9,451 nt of DNA from Acidaminobacter sp. (GCA_009881125.1 WXFH01000032.1:1-9451); one strand, 5' to 3'; positions 1 to 7,837 are shown, counted from the stretch's first letter. Program-made: numbers and translations. The notes: generated by a model from the sequence alone, not told the origin.

Positions 1-56
1 TACTTTTCGATAAGAGAAACCTTCTCCTCTGGTGTCGCTTTCGGTATATGAGGCAT
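1..56 (-). CDS. Transposase OrfA-like protein, N-terminal 18 residues (partial)
   Basis: The ATG at 56 is preceded by AAGGGAG (bases 64-70 on the minus strand) with a 7-base spacer. The visible peptide, MPHIPKATPEEKVSLIEK, aligns with the start of the ORF at 9391 (K-x-[ST]-x-EEK-hydrophobic, then basic). This is the usual opening of the helix-turn-helix OrfA of IS3-type elements, in which the first helix begins around the EEK segment. The call rests on only 18 residues plus the IS-end context, so the family is likely but not proven. The gene continues past base 1. Confidence 0.55.
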   Translation of the reverse strand, partial: MPHIPKATPEEKVSLIEK

Positions 57-60
57 AAAA

Positions 61-119
61 ATGCTCCCTTCATGATTAACAGTGATTTGTTATTTCACTG
101 TCTCTCATAAAGGGAGCAT
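61..119 (-). repeat. Hairpin joining the IS end to the transposase ribosome binding site (left element)
   Basis: On the minus strand, bases 119-96 pair with bases 84-61 around an 11-base loop. There are ten pairs (ATGCTCCCTT with AAGGGAGCAT), a T-G wobble, four more pairs, a 3x3 internal loop and six further pairs. The AAGGGAG in the distal arm is the transposase ribosome binding site, so a transcript entering from outside would have it buried. The right-hand element has the same architecture with a different stem sequence. Confidence 0.75.
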
Positions 120-165
120 ATCACTCTTTCGCACGGTGCAGCCTTTGTTTATGCACGGCTGTTAG

Positions 166-2532
166 CTATCGCGAATAAACGCTGTTAGCCTTCCAAATGT
201 CTTCCGCATACTCCTTAATCGTCCGATCTGACGAAAACTTTCCGGCGCCAGCTATATTCATCCAGCACTTCCTCGCCCAGGCCATACGGTCCAGGTAGGC
301 ATCGTTGACCTTCTGCTGTGCCTCTCTGTAACTTGCAAAGTCTTTCAAGATCATGAAGACATCCGGTGAATGCCAATCCGCGCCCAACAGCAGCGCGTCA
401 TGAAGTTCCTTAAAAATGCCGGTGCCGCCATCGCTGAAAGTGCCGTCCACCAGGGAATCCACCACTTTCTTCAAGCCTTTGGTCTTCCGGAATTCCCCGG
501 ATGGCTTATAGGTGGCCTTGATCCGCTCGATTTCCTCGACTCTGAGGCCAAAGATGAAGTTGTTCTCTTCTCCCGCCTCTTCGACAATTTCAATGTTCGC
601 GCCATCATAAGTGCCCAGGGTTGGCGCGCCATTCAGCATGAATTTCATATTGCCGGTTCCGGACGCTTCCTTACCTGCTGTTGAGGTCTGCTCAGACACG
701 TCCGCTGCCGGGAAGAGCATCTCACCATAAGAGACGTCGTAATTCTCGACAAAGACAACCTTGAGCTTGCCCGCCATCTCCGGATCCCCGTTGACAAGGG
801 CTTTAACCTCCTGGATAAACTTGATGATGCCCTTAGCCCTCAAATAGCCCGGGGCTGCCTTGGCGCCAAAGATAAAGGTCCGCGGTACAATCTTCATAGA
901 CTTGTCCTTCTTCAACCTATAGTACAAATCCAGAATTTGAAACGCATTCAGCAGCTGCCGCTTGTATTCGTGCAGCCGCTTGATCTGGATGTCATAAATA
1001 GAGTAAGTGTCAATTTCAACACCCTCATGCTCCAAAATGTAGGCTGCCAGCTGGTTTTTCTTCAGCTGCTTGATCTCTAAAAACCGCTCCAGCACTGCCG
1101 GATCGTCCGCAAAGGCCTCCAGCTTCCTCAGTTCATCCAAATGCGTGATCCAGCGGTCAGACCCGAGCAGCTCAGTGATGAAATCCGACAGCTCCGGATT
1201 CGCCTTCAGCAGCCACCGCCGCTGGGTAATCCCGTTGGTCTTGTTGTTGAACCTCTCGGGATACAGCTTATACCAGTCCTTCAGTTCGCTGTTAATTAAA
1301 AGTCCCGTGTGCAGCTGGGCGACGCCGTTAACAGAAAATGAACCGTAAATTGACAAAAACGCCATCCGGACGCGTCTGTCATGGATGATCTCATACTTCG
1401 ACACGTCCTCCAGCGGCACCCCTAGCCCTTTCAGCTCCCTTAGAAGCTGTTCGTTGATCTTCAGGATCACACTGTAAACCGCCGGCAGAAGCTTCTTATA
1501 AAGCTTGATATCCCAGGTCTCCAGAGCCTCCGCCAAAATGGTGTGATTGGTATAGGCAAAGGTCTTCGTGACAATCTTCCAAGACTTATTCCATGACACG
1601 CCCTCTACTGACGTTAGCAGCCGCATCATCTCAGGAATCGCCACCGCAGGGTGGGTGTCGTTCAGCTGAATGGCATTCAGCTCTGCAAACCGTTCAAAAT
1701 CTCCATAAACTGCCTTGTGCCTTCTCATTAAATCCTGAAGGGACGCCGACACGAAGAAATATTGCTGCCTGAGCCTGAGCAGCTTGCCTTTGTCGTTGGA
1801 ATCGTTGGGATACAGGACTTTGGTGATGGTTTCCGCGTGATTTTTCTCACGTACCGCACGGTCATAGTTCTGCAGATTGAACTGCTCAAAATCAAAGGGC
1901 TGGAGAGGCTCTGCCTTCCATAGCCGCAAGGTATTGATCGTTTCCCCGCCGTAACCCACTATGGGCGTGTCGTAGGGGATGGCCTTGACGTCACCATCGG
2001 CAAAACCCACGGTGACTGCTTCATCTGCGCGGCGAATGGACCAGGGATCGCCATATTCCAGCCAGTTGTCCGCCTCTTCGACCTGAAAACCCTCCACAAA
2101 CCGCTGCTTGAAAATGCCAAACTCGTAGCGGATGCCGTAGCCGTTCAGCGGATAGCCGTGGGTCGCCGCCGAGTCGAGAAAGCATGCCGCGAGCCGTCCC
2201 AGACCGCCATTGCCAAGCCCCGCGTCCGGTTCTGCCTGCTCGACGGCATTTAGGTCGATCCCGAGGGCCTCCAGCTGCGCTGCCACTTCCCCATGCTGTC
2301 TCAAATTGATCAGATTGTTGCCGAGGGCCCGCCCCATCAGGTACTCCGCAGACAGGTAGCTGGCATGCTTTAATCCCTCAAATTTTTTCTCCGACGCCTG
2401 CCACCGCGGCACGAGATCCTGCATCAGCGCTTTCGACAGCGCGATGTATTGTTCCTTCGGGTGACAACGCTCAAAATCCTTGCCAAAGGTGGTTAATGCC
2501 CAGACGTAAGTCCTCTCTCTCAAATCGTCCAT
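166..2532 (-). CDS. glgP: Glycogen/maltodextrin phosphorylase
   Basis: This is a PLP-dependent GT35 phosphorylase. It removes glucose from the non-reducing ends of alpha-1,4-glucans with phosphate, releasing glucose-1-phosphate in the cytoplasm. Its 788 residues are near full length for the bacterial family. Conserved segments appear in order: SAEYLMGR (61-68), GLGNGGLGRLAACFLDS (105-121), QLNDTHPAVAIPEMMRLL (289-306), NNKTNGITQRRWL (429-441), IQIKRLHEYKRQLLN (515-529), KAAPGY (558-563) and EASGTGNMKFMLNGA (622-636). Lys630 in GTGNMK is the expected PLP Schiff-base lysine. The N-terminus lacks the long extension with the phosphorylatable serine of animal enzymes, so control by phosphorylation is not expected. 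The ATG is 3 bases after the malQ stop. GGGAGG and GGTAGG lie 12 and 5 bases upstream inside the malQ end, so translation is probably coupled. Whether it prefers glycogen or maltodextrin cannot be read from sequence alone; pairing with malQ favours maltodextrin use. Confidence 0.96.
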   Translation of the reverse strand: MDDLRERTYVWALTTFGKDFERCHPKEQYIALSKALMQDLVPRWQASEKKFEGLKHASYLSAEYLMGRALGNNLINLRQHGEVAAQLEALGIDLNAVEQAEPDAGLGNGGLGRLAACFLDSAATHGYPLNGYGIRYEFGIFKQRFVEGFQVEEADNWLEYGDPWSIRRADEAVTVGFADGDVKAIPYDTPIVGYGGETINTLRLWKAEPLQPFDFEQFNLQNYDRAVREKNHAETITKVLYPNDSNDKGKLLRLRQQYFFVSASLQDLMRRHKAVYGDFERFAELNAIQLNDTHPAVAIPEMMRLLTSVEGVSWNKSWKIVTKTFAYTNHTILAEALETWDIKLYKKLLPAVYSVILKINEQLLRELKGLGVPLEDVSKYEIIHDRRVRMAFLSIYGSFSVNGVAQLHTGLLINSELKDWYKLYPERFNNKTNGITQRRWLLKANPELSDFITELLGSDRWITHLDELRKLEAFADDPAVLERFLEIKQLKKNQLAAYILEHEGVEIDTYSIYDIQIKRLHEYKRQLLNAFQILDLYYRLKKDKSMKIVPRTFIFGAKAAPGYLRAKGIIKFIQEVKALVNGDPEMAGKLKVVFVENYDVSYGEMLFPAADVSEQTSTAGKEASGTGNMKFMLNGAPTLGTYDGANIEIVEEAGEENNFIFGLRVEEIERIKATYKPSGEFRKTKGLKKVVDSLVDGTFSDGGTGIFKELHDALLLGADWHSPDVFMILKDFASYREAQQKVNDAYLDRMAWARKCWMNIAGAGKFSSDRTIKEYAEDIWKANSVYSR

Positions 2533-2535
2533 AAC

Positions 2536-4020
2536 CTACCGATCCCTCCCATAAAGCTGTGTCAGCCCGCGGATTCTTTCGGCCAGGGCCGGCGTCAGCG
2601 CGGATTCCTCCAGGCGCCAGGTCCAGTTGTTGCCGATGGTCGAGGGCACATTAATCCTCGCAGAATTATCGAGATCCAAAAAGTCCTGTATAGGCGCGAC
2701 GGCAAGGTTCGCCGTCGAACTCCACGCCCCCCGGATCATGCCCCAGTTCAGGCCTTCATCATAATTCAGCTTCAGATAATTGACTGCCTTCCTAAATTCC
2801 TTCTTCGGGATATTGTCCAGCCACCCGGAAATGGTCTCGTTGTCGTGGGTCCCGGTGTAGATGACGGCATTCTGCGTGAGGTGATGCGGCAGATAGAAGC
2901 TTTCGACCTCCGGATCAAAGGCGAACTGCAGGACCTTCATGCCGGGATACCCCGTCGCTTCAATCAATTGCTTCACCTCGGGGGTGAGATAGCCAAGGTC
3001 CTCGGCAATAATGTTCAGTGGCCCCAGGGCTTTGTGAATCGCTTTGAACAGGGCGAGGCCTGGTCCTTTCACCCACTTGCCCGCAGCGGCGGTTTCCGCG
3101 CCATACTCGACCTCCCAGTAGGCTTCAAAGCCCCTGAAATGATCGATTCTGAGTGCGTCGTACCTGGTGAAGCTGTGTCGGATTCGCTCAATCCACCACC
3201 GGTAGCCATCCTGCTTCATTTGCTTCCAGTTATAGATAGGATTCCCCCAAAGCTGTCCGGTCTCCGAAAAGGCATCCGGCGGTACTCCGGCCACGGTCAG
3301 GGGTTTGTGATCCGTTCCCAGCTTGAAATAGTCTGGTCTGGCCCAAACATCCGCACTGTCCTCCGCGACATAAATGGGCAGGTCGCCAATGATGCTAACG
3401 CCCTTTTGATTGGCATAGTGCTTCAGTCGCTGCCACTGCATCTCAAAGAAGTATTGAGTGAACACCCAAAACTTGATTTCCTCCTGGTAAGCTGCTTCAA
3501 ATGCCAGGACCTCGGGCGAGCCTACGTGTCTGTATTCCCGGTCCCAGTCTGACCAGGCTTTGTCGGACTGAAAATCTTTGATGGCCATGTAGAGCGCGAA
3601 GTAACGGAGCCATTCTCCCTGCTCCTTCAAATAGTCTGTCAAAGTCTCCTCCATAGTGCTTTCGGCTCTTTTATAAGCCTTTTTTAGAAGCCCCATCTTA
3701 GCCTTGAACAGATGACCATAGTCGATAGGCTTCGACTCTTTCTCCAGTCTGGCTTTGGAAACCTCAAATTTTGAGAGATAACCCAATTCAACAAAGGTTT
3801 TCAGATCAATAAAATAGGGGTTTCCAGCAAAAGCCGACAGGCACTGGTAGGGAGAATCCCCGTAGCTTGTGACGCCGAGGGGCAGAATTTGCCAGTTTTT
3901 TTGACCCGCCGCTTCAAGAAAGTCGACGAAATTATAGGCGGATTTACCAAAGTCTCCTATGCCATAAGGTCCCGGCAGCGAAAAGATGGGTAACAGTATA
4001 CCGCTGGAGCGCTTTGTCAT
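2536..4020 (-). CDS. malQ: 4-alpha-glucanotransferase (amylomaltase)
   Basis: A GH77 disproportionating enzyme that transfers alpha-1,4-glucan segments between maltodextrins and releases glucose. It makes chains long enough for the phosphorylase encoded next to it. The 494 residues match the usual bacterial/amylomaltase length. The N-terminus has the family start GILLPIFSLPGPYGIGDFG (7-25). The catalytic set is visible: nucleophile Asp293 in RIDHFRG, acid/base Glu340 in AEDLG, and transition-state Asp393 in THDNE. Also typical are SPYQCLSAFAGNPYF (56-70) and GDLPIYVAEDSADVW (212-226). A GTG at 4029 is in frame and would add three residues, but it lies within the ribosome binding site AAGAGGTG, which is spaced correctly for the ATG at 4020; the ATG is therefore chosen. 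First gene of the malQ-glgP operon, divergent from the export operon. Confidence 0.95.
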   Translation of the reverse strand: MTKRSSGILLPIFSLPGPYGIGDFGKSAYNFVDFLEAAGQKNWQILPLGVTSYGDSPYQCLSAFAGNPYFIDLKTFVELGYLSKFEVSKARLEKESKPIDYGHLFKAKMGLLKKAYKRAESTMEETLTDYLKEQGEWLRYFALYMAIKDFQSDKAWSDWDREYRHVGSPEVLAFEAAYQEEIKFWVFTQYFFEMQWQRLKHYANQKGVSIIGDLPIYVAEDSADVWARPDYFKLGTDHKPLTVAGVPPDAFSETGQLWGNPIYNWKQMKQDGYRWWIERIRHSFTRYDALRIDHFRGFEAYWEVEYGAETAAAGKWVKGPGLALFKAIHKALGPLNIIAEDLGYLTPEVKQLIEATGYPGMKVLQFAFDPEVESFYLPHHLTQNAVIYTGTHDNETISGWLDNIPKKEFRKAVNYLKLNYDEGLNWGMIRGAWSSTANLAVAPIQDFLDLDNSARINVPSTIGNNWTWRLEESALTPALAERIRGLTQLYGRDR

Positions 4021-4113
4021 GATGTTCACCTCTTGTGGTGTGATTTGAGTTGCGATTTTGTTAATGCAAGGTCAAGTTATTCATTTCTACCCAACTATTT
4101 TGAAGCGTCACAG

Positions 4114-4142
4114 ATTCTGTTGCGTTGATAATTAATTGTCAG
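4114..4142 (-). promoter_or_regulatory. Candidate sigma-A promoter for malQ-glgP
   Basis: On the minus strand, CTGACA (-35, 4142-4137) and CAGAAT (-10, 4119-4114) are separated by 17 bases. The -35 matches 5 of 6 and the -10 matches 4 of 6 consensus positions. Predicted transcription start is near 4107, giving a leader of about 87 bases before the ATG at 4020. Confidence 0.45.
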
Positions 4143-4247
4143 CATTTAGAAATTCACGGGTATATATGTACATCAGAAGGTTATGGAACGTGGTGGTGAA
4201 TGGTGACCATCGGCAAAATAAAATATTATTTTTTTGGACAGATCCAG

Positions 4248-4278
4248 TTGTTTTCTCAGCTTGGTTTATGGGTATAAT
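4248..4278 (+). promoter_or_regulatory. Candidate promoter for the adaptor-permease-ATPase operon
   Basis: A perfect TATAAT lies at 4273-4278. The best -35 is TTGTTT at 4248-4253 with a long 19-base spacer, so the -10 carries most of the support. Transcription would start near 4285, leaving about 75 bases of AT-rich leader before the adaptor gene. Confidence 0.45.
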
Positions 4279-4358
4279 ATTCTTGTTGTTATCATTTCAA
4301 TTTTGATTTTGTTATATATGTTTTATCATAAACTATAGAGTGTCAAGGGGTGTTCCAG

Positions 4359-5600
4359 TTGAAGATGAAGAAATGGATCCTGGCAGGCGTTGTCATAGCC
4401 GCAGCCGCAGCCGTATTTGTATTTTGGAATGGTCGAAGTGAGCCACTGGCGGATTACTGGGTAGTCCAGGAACAGCCTTTTACGCAAACGGTGACTGCGT
4501 CAGGGAAGATTCTGGCGGCCCGAAAAATTGAGATTAAGTCAGAAGTTTCAGGAACCTTGAGCAATTTCTCGTTGAATGTGGGTGATGCCGTAGCAGAGGG
4601 TCAGACGCTTTTCTCGCTGGACGGCAGTGATGTCGAACGCAGCATCCAGGAGCGTCAGGCGGCTTTAAGCGCTGCACGGGCCCGCTACCGCGCCGTCACC
4701 GAGGTATCCCTCCCTACCGCACAGGAAACCGTCATACAGCTTGAGGCGGCGCTTGAACAGCTAAATAAGCAGCTCGAAGATACCAATGTTTTATTTGAGA
4801 GCGGCGCCGTGGCTAAAACCGCTGTGGACGATTTGGAACACCAGATTACCCTTCAATTGTCAAAAATCGCCTCAGCAAAAGCCTCTGCCAACGCTTACGC
4901 TTCCGGAGGCGCTTCTGTTTCTGAAGCTGCGGCCGGCGTCAGTCAAGCCCTTGAAGCCCTGGAGACCGCCAAAAATCAGCGGCAGAAATATGCTGTCACT
5001 GCACCCTTCTCCGGCACGGTTCTTGAGCGTCTTCGCGAACCCGGCGAATATGTCCAGGCGGGCACGACGCTTGTAACTTTGATTGATCCTTCCAGCTACT
5101 ACGCTGAGATTGAGCTTGAGGAGCGAAAAGTGGGATTGATCGAGATTGGCCAGCGGGTCCTGGTGTGGCCTGAAAGCTATCCATCGAAGGCCGTTGAGGC
5201 CGAGGTCTCAAAAATACTTCCAAAAGTGGAGGACGCCACCGGAACTGTTAAGATTCAGATCAAGCTGGCGTCGTCAGCTGATTTTCTTATTGAAAATTTG
5301 TCCGTCCAGGTTGAAATTGTCATTCGCACCTTGCCGGCCGCCATTATTCTGCCGGCCCAGGCTTTATGGAATGCCGAAGCATCTGAGGTGCTCGTCGAGC
5401 AGGATGGCCGCGTTGCCAGCAAACCGGTGAAGCTCGAAGCGGTTGGCCTTTCGGATTATCTGGTGCTCGAAGGCTTGAGTGTCGGTGAAGCGGTGCTGGA
5501 TCCGGCTTCCGAGCTGGCGCCCGGCGACGAAGTGATTTTAGCCGATGGTGGCGGCGCCAACACAACCGCTGAAGATGACAAGACGGGTGAGACGCCATGA
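4359..5600 (+). CDS. Membrane-anchored HlyD/MacA-type adaptor subunit of an ABC export system
   Basis: The adaptor links an inner-membrane exporter to the outside. With the TTG start the protein has 413 residues: a short basic N-terminus and one hydrophobic segment (about 6-23, Ala/Val-rich) serving as signal anchor; the first half of a lipoyl-like domain (about 45-88, including EIKSEVSGTLSNFSLNVGDAV); a helical coiled-coil hairpin (about 92-205, rich in Ala, Gln, Glu and Lys); the second lipoyl half with the family signature TAPFSGTVLERLREPGEYVQ (214-233); and a beta-barrel/membrane-proximal part to about 395. The C-terminal tail is acidic and Thr-rich. AAGGGG at 4345-4350 is 8 bases before TTG 4359, overlaps the in-frame GTG at 4350, and is 14 bases from ATG 4365, so TTG is the best-supported start, with ATG 4365 second. 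The stop overlaps the next start (ATGA). The exported substrate is unknown; no TolC-like outer-membrane gene is present. Confidence 0.88.
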   Translation: MKMKKWILAGVVIAAAAAVFVFWNGRSEPLADYWVVQEQPFTQTVTASGKILAARKIEIKSEVSGTLSNFSLNVGDAVAEGQTLFSLDGSDVERSIQERQAALSAARARYRAVTEVSLPTAQETVIQLEAALEQLNKQLEDTNVLFESGAVAKTAVDDLEHQITLQLSKIASAKASANAYASGGASVSEAAAGVSQALEALETAKNQRQKYAVTAPFSGTVLERLREPGEYVQAGTTLVTLIDPSSYYAEIELEERKVGLIEIGQRVLVWPESYPSKAVEAEVSKILPKVEDATGTVKIQIKLASSADFLIENLSVQVEIVIRTLPAAIILPAQALWNAEASEVLVEQDGRVASKPVKLEAVGLSDYLVLEGLSVGEAVLDPASELAPGDEVILADGGGANTTAEDDKTGETP

Positions 5601-6814
5601 TGTTCGAGCTGAAAATTGCCCTTCGTTTTCTCAAAGACGGGCGAGGACAGACGACGTTCATTCTGCTGGGCATAGCCATTGGGGTCGCTGTTCAGATTTT
5701 TCTGGGCACCCTGATCAGCGGACTGCAAAAGGACCTGGTCAATGGCACCGTAGGCTCGAGCCCGCACATGACATTTTCAGCGGCAGAGACTGCTGATGCC
5801 AGTGGTCTCAGTTCGGCAAACGGTTTTGTCGCTTCCAGTGCCGGGAATTTTTCCCGTCAGGAAAAGACGCTGGACAATTGGCGGCCCCTTTTGGCGACCT
5901 TGGATCAGGCGACCGAGACGACAGCAGTTTCTCCGGTCGCTGAAGGCAGCGGGTTTCTCTTGAAGAGCGGGGAACGTTGGCCTATACTCGTTCGCGGTAT
6001 TGAGCCTGAGCGAGCAAACGAAATCTACGAACTTAAAAGCAAACTGAGCGCAGGGACTTATGTCGTCGAAGGGGATCAAGTGCTCATAGGGACGTCCTTA
6101 GCCGCAGAAGCGCTGCTTGAGACAGGAGATACCTTTACCCTGGAACTCCCCGGCGGTCAGCGCCAAAGTCTGACGGTGGCCGGAATCTTCGATCTTGGAA
6201 ACAACAGCCTCAACGAGACCTGGCTGTTTATGTCCTTGTCCCGGGCTCAGAGACTTCTGGGCTTTGGGGATGATATCAGCCGCGTCGAGGTTCAGGTTGA
6301 GGATGTTTTCGCGGCAGACCTGCTTGCAGAAGCTTACGAGAAGCAATTTATAGGCATTAAATCAGAGAACTGGAAGGTTCAGAACGCCAGCCTGTTGTCT
6401 GCCCTCACCAGCCAAAGCAGCTCGTCGCTGACGATTCAGGCCTTCGTTCTTTTAGCGATTACCCTTGGCATAGCCAGCGTTCTGGCGGTGTCTGTCGTAC
6501 AAAAGTCAAAGCAGATTGGCATCCTGAAAGCCATGGGTACCTCGAGCGCCAGCGCGAGCAGAATCTTCCTATTCCAAGGTGGCATACTGGGGCTGCTCGG
6601 CTCTGTTTTAGGCAGCGGCATGGGCTATGCCCTGACACAAGCCTTCCTTTGGGGCACCTCCATTCAGACCGGGGAAGCGCTGTTTCCTTTGGAGTTTGAC
6701 CCGGCAGCGGCTGGAACGATCATTGCTATTGCCACGGTGGCCAGCATTGTATCGGCGCTGTTTCCTGCAAGGCGTTCGGCCAGTTTGAACCCTATAGACG
6801 TTATCAGGGGTTGA
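5597..6814 (+). CDS. FtsX-fold ABC transporter permease (MacB/DevC/LolC type)
   Basis: The integral-membrane half of the exporter. Its 405 residues show the four-helix FtsX/MacB layout: one N-terminal membrane helix (about 20-42), a large extracytoplasmic domain (about 43-275), then three C-terminal helices (about 279-301, 325-348, 372-390). Between helices 2 and 3 is KSKQIGILKAMGTSSASASR (303-322), the cytoplasmic coupling region typical of the family; the end, FPARRSASLNPIDVIRG, is also characteristic. The gene overlaps the adaptor stop by ATGA. A second ATG directly follows the first, so the protein could start one residue later. The ATPase is encoded separately downstream, unlike MacB, in which it is fused; this resembles DevC and LolC/E. 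In this family the permease usually moves a substrate by mechanotransmission, but the substrate here cannot be named. Confidence 0.9.
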   Translation: MMFELKIALRFLKDGRGQTTFILLGIAIGVAVQIFLGTLISGLQKDLVNGTVGSSPHMTFSAAETADASGLSSANGFVASSAGNFSRQEKTLDNWRPLLATLDQATETTAVSPVAEGSGFLLKSGERWPILVRGIEPERANEIYELKSKLSAGTYVVEGDQVLIGTSLAAEALLETGDTFTLELPGGQRQSLTVAGIFDLGNNSLNETWLFMSLSRAQRLLGFGDDISRVEVQVEDVFAADLLAEAYEKQFIGIKSENWKVQNASLLSALTSQSSSSLTIQAFVLLAITLGIASVLAVSVVQKSKQIGILKAMGTSSASASRIFLFQGGILGLLGSVLGSGMGYALTQAFLWGTSIQTGEALFPLEFDPAAAGTIIAIATVASIVSALFPARRSASLNPIDVIRG

Positions 6815-6858
6815 TAGTATAAATGAGCACTACTCTGCACAGTAAAGGAGCGATTCCT

Positions 6859-7650
6859 ATGGCATCCCCACTTCTCGAAGCCAGTGAATTGACCATGGTC
6901 TATGGCACCGTCGTTAAAACCCACGCCCTAAAGGGTGTTAACCTGACTATAAATTCCGGTGAATTTTCAAGTATAATTGGCTACTCCGGTTCAGGCAAAA
7001 CAACACTTCTCAACATTCTTGGCACACTGGACCGTCCTACCAGCGGAACGCTGCGCCTCTTGGGTGAAGACATCACTAAGATGAGCGATGAGCAGCTGGC
7101 CATTTTCAGAAACCGTAATTTAGGATTCATCTTTCAGTTCCATCATTTGCTGCCGGAATTTAGTGCCCTCGAAAACGTCCTCATGCCGACCTGGATCCAG
7201 TCCAAAAATGGCAGTATGAAAATGGCGTCCCGGGCGAAAGAGCTTTTGGAGCTGGTTGGACTCAAAGACCGCATCAACAATAAGGCAACCGCGTTGTCCG
7301 GCGGCCAGCAGCAACGGGTCGCTATCGCTAGAGCCTTGATCAATCAGCCTCAGCTGATCCTGGCGGATGAGCCAACAGGCAATCTCGACTCCGAGACCAC
7401 AGAGCAGGTTTACGATCTGATGCGCAATATCAATGCCACTTTAAATACCGCCTTTGTTGTCGTCACGCATAACGACCACATTGCCGCTAAGTCCGACCGC
7501 ATCATTGAGATGAAGGACGGTCTGATTACAAGGGATTATCCGGCAGCTGCCATGGACAACGACGCTGTTTGGAAGGAAATTGCGCCAAAATATTGCCGCT
7601 ACTGCAACCGCGATTTGGAAACTGACGGCGCCACAGCGCTGCTGCTATGA
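6859..7650 (+). CDS. ABC transporter ATP-binding protein (LolD/MacB type) with CxxC tail
   Basis: The cytoplasmic ATPase of the export operon, 263 residues from the chosen start. Motifs in order: Walker A GYSGSGKT (41-48), Q-loop Gln93 in FIFQFHHLLPEFSALENV, signature LSGGQQQRVA (147-156), Walker B LILADEPT (166-173) with catalytic Glu171, D-loop GNLDS, and H-loop His204 in VVTHN. An upstream in-frame ATG at 6823 would add 12 residues but has no ribosome binding site. AAAGGAG at 6844-6850 is 8 bases before ATG 6859, so that start is preferred. The gene lies 44 bases after the permease stop, same strand. After the ATPase core comes a roughly 40-residue tail with KYCRYCNRDLE (244-254); this CxxC pair could bind metal or pair with another subunit. 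All nucleotide-binding residues are intact. Confidence 0.93.
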   Translation: MASPLLEASELTMVYGTVVKTHALKGVNLTINSGEFSSIIGYSGSGKTTLLNILGTLDRPTSGTLRLLGEDITKMSDEQLAIFRNRNLGFIFQFHHLLPEFSALENVLMPTWIQSKNGSMKMASRAKELLELVGLKDRINNKATALSGGQQQRVAIARALINQPQLILADEPTGNLDSETTEQVYDLMRNINATLNTAFVVVTHNDHIAAKSDRIIEMKDGLITRDYPAAAMDNDAVWKEIAPKYCRYCNRDLETDGATALLL

Positions 7651-7663
7651 AGAACTTGTTAAA

Positions 7664-7740
7664 AAGTCGAAGTAGAAGCGGGGGTTGATAGGCGCTAGCC
7701 GCTGACACCCGCTTCCATTCCGACTTCCGTTTTGAAATTT
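7664..7740 (+). terminator. Likely Rho-independent terminator of the export operon
   Basis: A long imperfect stem pairs AAGTCG...GAAGCGGG (7664-7683) with CCCGCTTC...CGACTT (7708-7726). The inner loop holds a small GGC/GCC hairpin. It is followed by CCGTTTTGAAATTTT, a T-rich but interrupted tract. It begins 14 bases after the ATPase stop. Confidence 0.6.
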
Positions 7741-7752
7741 TCTAATGACCTA

Positions 7753-7781
7753 TTGTCACAAGCGTCATTCAGGCGTATGAT
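7753..7781 (+). promoter_or_regulatory. Candidate sigma-A promoter of the 52-residue gene
   Basis: TTGTCA (7753-7758) and TATGAT (7776-7781) are separated by exactly 17 bases; each box matches 5 of 6 consensus positions. Predicted start is near 7788, about 50 bases ahead of the ATG at 7838. The -35 box overlaps an inverted repeat, TGAC-N5-GTCA, at 7746-7758. Confidence 0.55.
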
Positions 7782-7837
7782 TATGCCACAGGAAGTTGTC
7801 ATTAACCCTGACTTTCTAGTGGAAAGGAGTTGTTACT

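Larger units (their letters stand above)
1..123 (-). mobile_element. 5' end of an IS3-like insertion sequence, pointing out of the window
   Basis: Read on the minus strand, the element begins at base 123 with TGATATGCTCCCTTT. The 16 bases GTGATATGCTCCCTTT are identical to those at the start of the element at the right edge (9325-9340). A 5'-TG terminus is typical of IS3-family ends. After the end come a hairpin, a ribosome binding site and the first 18 codons of a transposase-like ORF; the rest lies outside the window. The insertion point is 42 bases beyond the glgP stop codon, so no gene seen here is broken. The exact boundary and target duplication cannot be verified without the far end. 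Confidence 0.65.
4021..4358. other. Divergent intergenic region between malQ-glgP and the export operon
   Basis: A 338-base, AT-rich stretch with no convincing ORF. It carries one promoter candidate for each direction (listed separately), an 11-base inverted repeat ATGGTGACCAT at 4200-4210 between them, and an A/T run at about 4216-4235. The inverted repeat could be an operator, but only a single copy is seen. No riboswitch or RNA gene was recognised. Confidence 0.6.

Noticed and set aside
124..165. Possible glgP terminator (AGCC...GGCT and repeated GCACGG)
   Set aside because: The stem is only four pairs with no T run; the true terminator may have been separated by the IS insertion.
2845..3552. 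235-codon open frame antisense to malQ
   Set aside because: It lies wholly within malQ, which has all catalytic motifs; the frame has no ribosome binding site and no recognisable domain.
4050..4069. TTGC...GCAA inverted half-sites in the malQ leader, as for a LacI-type regulator
   Set aside because: Only four bases per arm in AT-rich sequence; no central CG and no second copy.
4101..4112. TGAAGCGTCACA next to the malQ -10 box, resembling a CcpA (cre) site
   Set aside because: The cre consensus needs 14 bases with four between TG and CG; this has three on each side, so the half-sites are out of register.
4200..4210. ATGGTGACCAT inverted repeat as a maltose-type operator
   Set aside because: Single copy about 60 bases from either promoter candidate and no match to a known operator I can name; mentioned only as content of the intergenic region.
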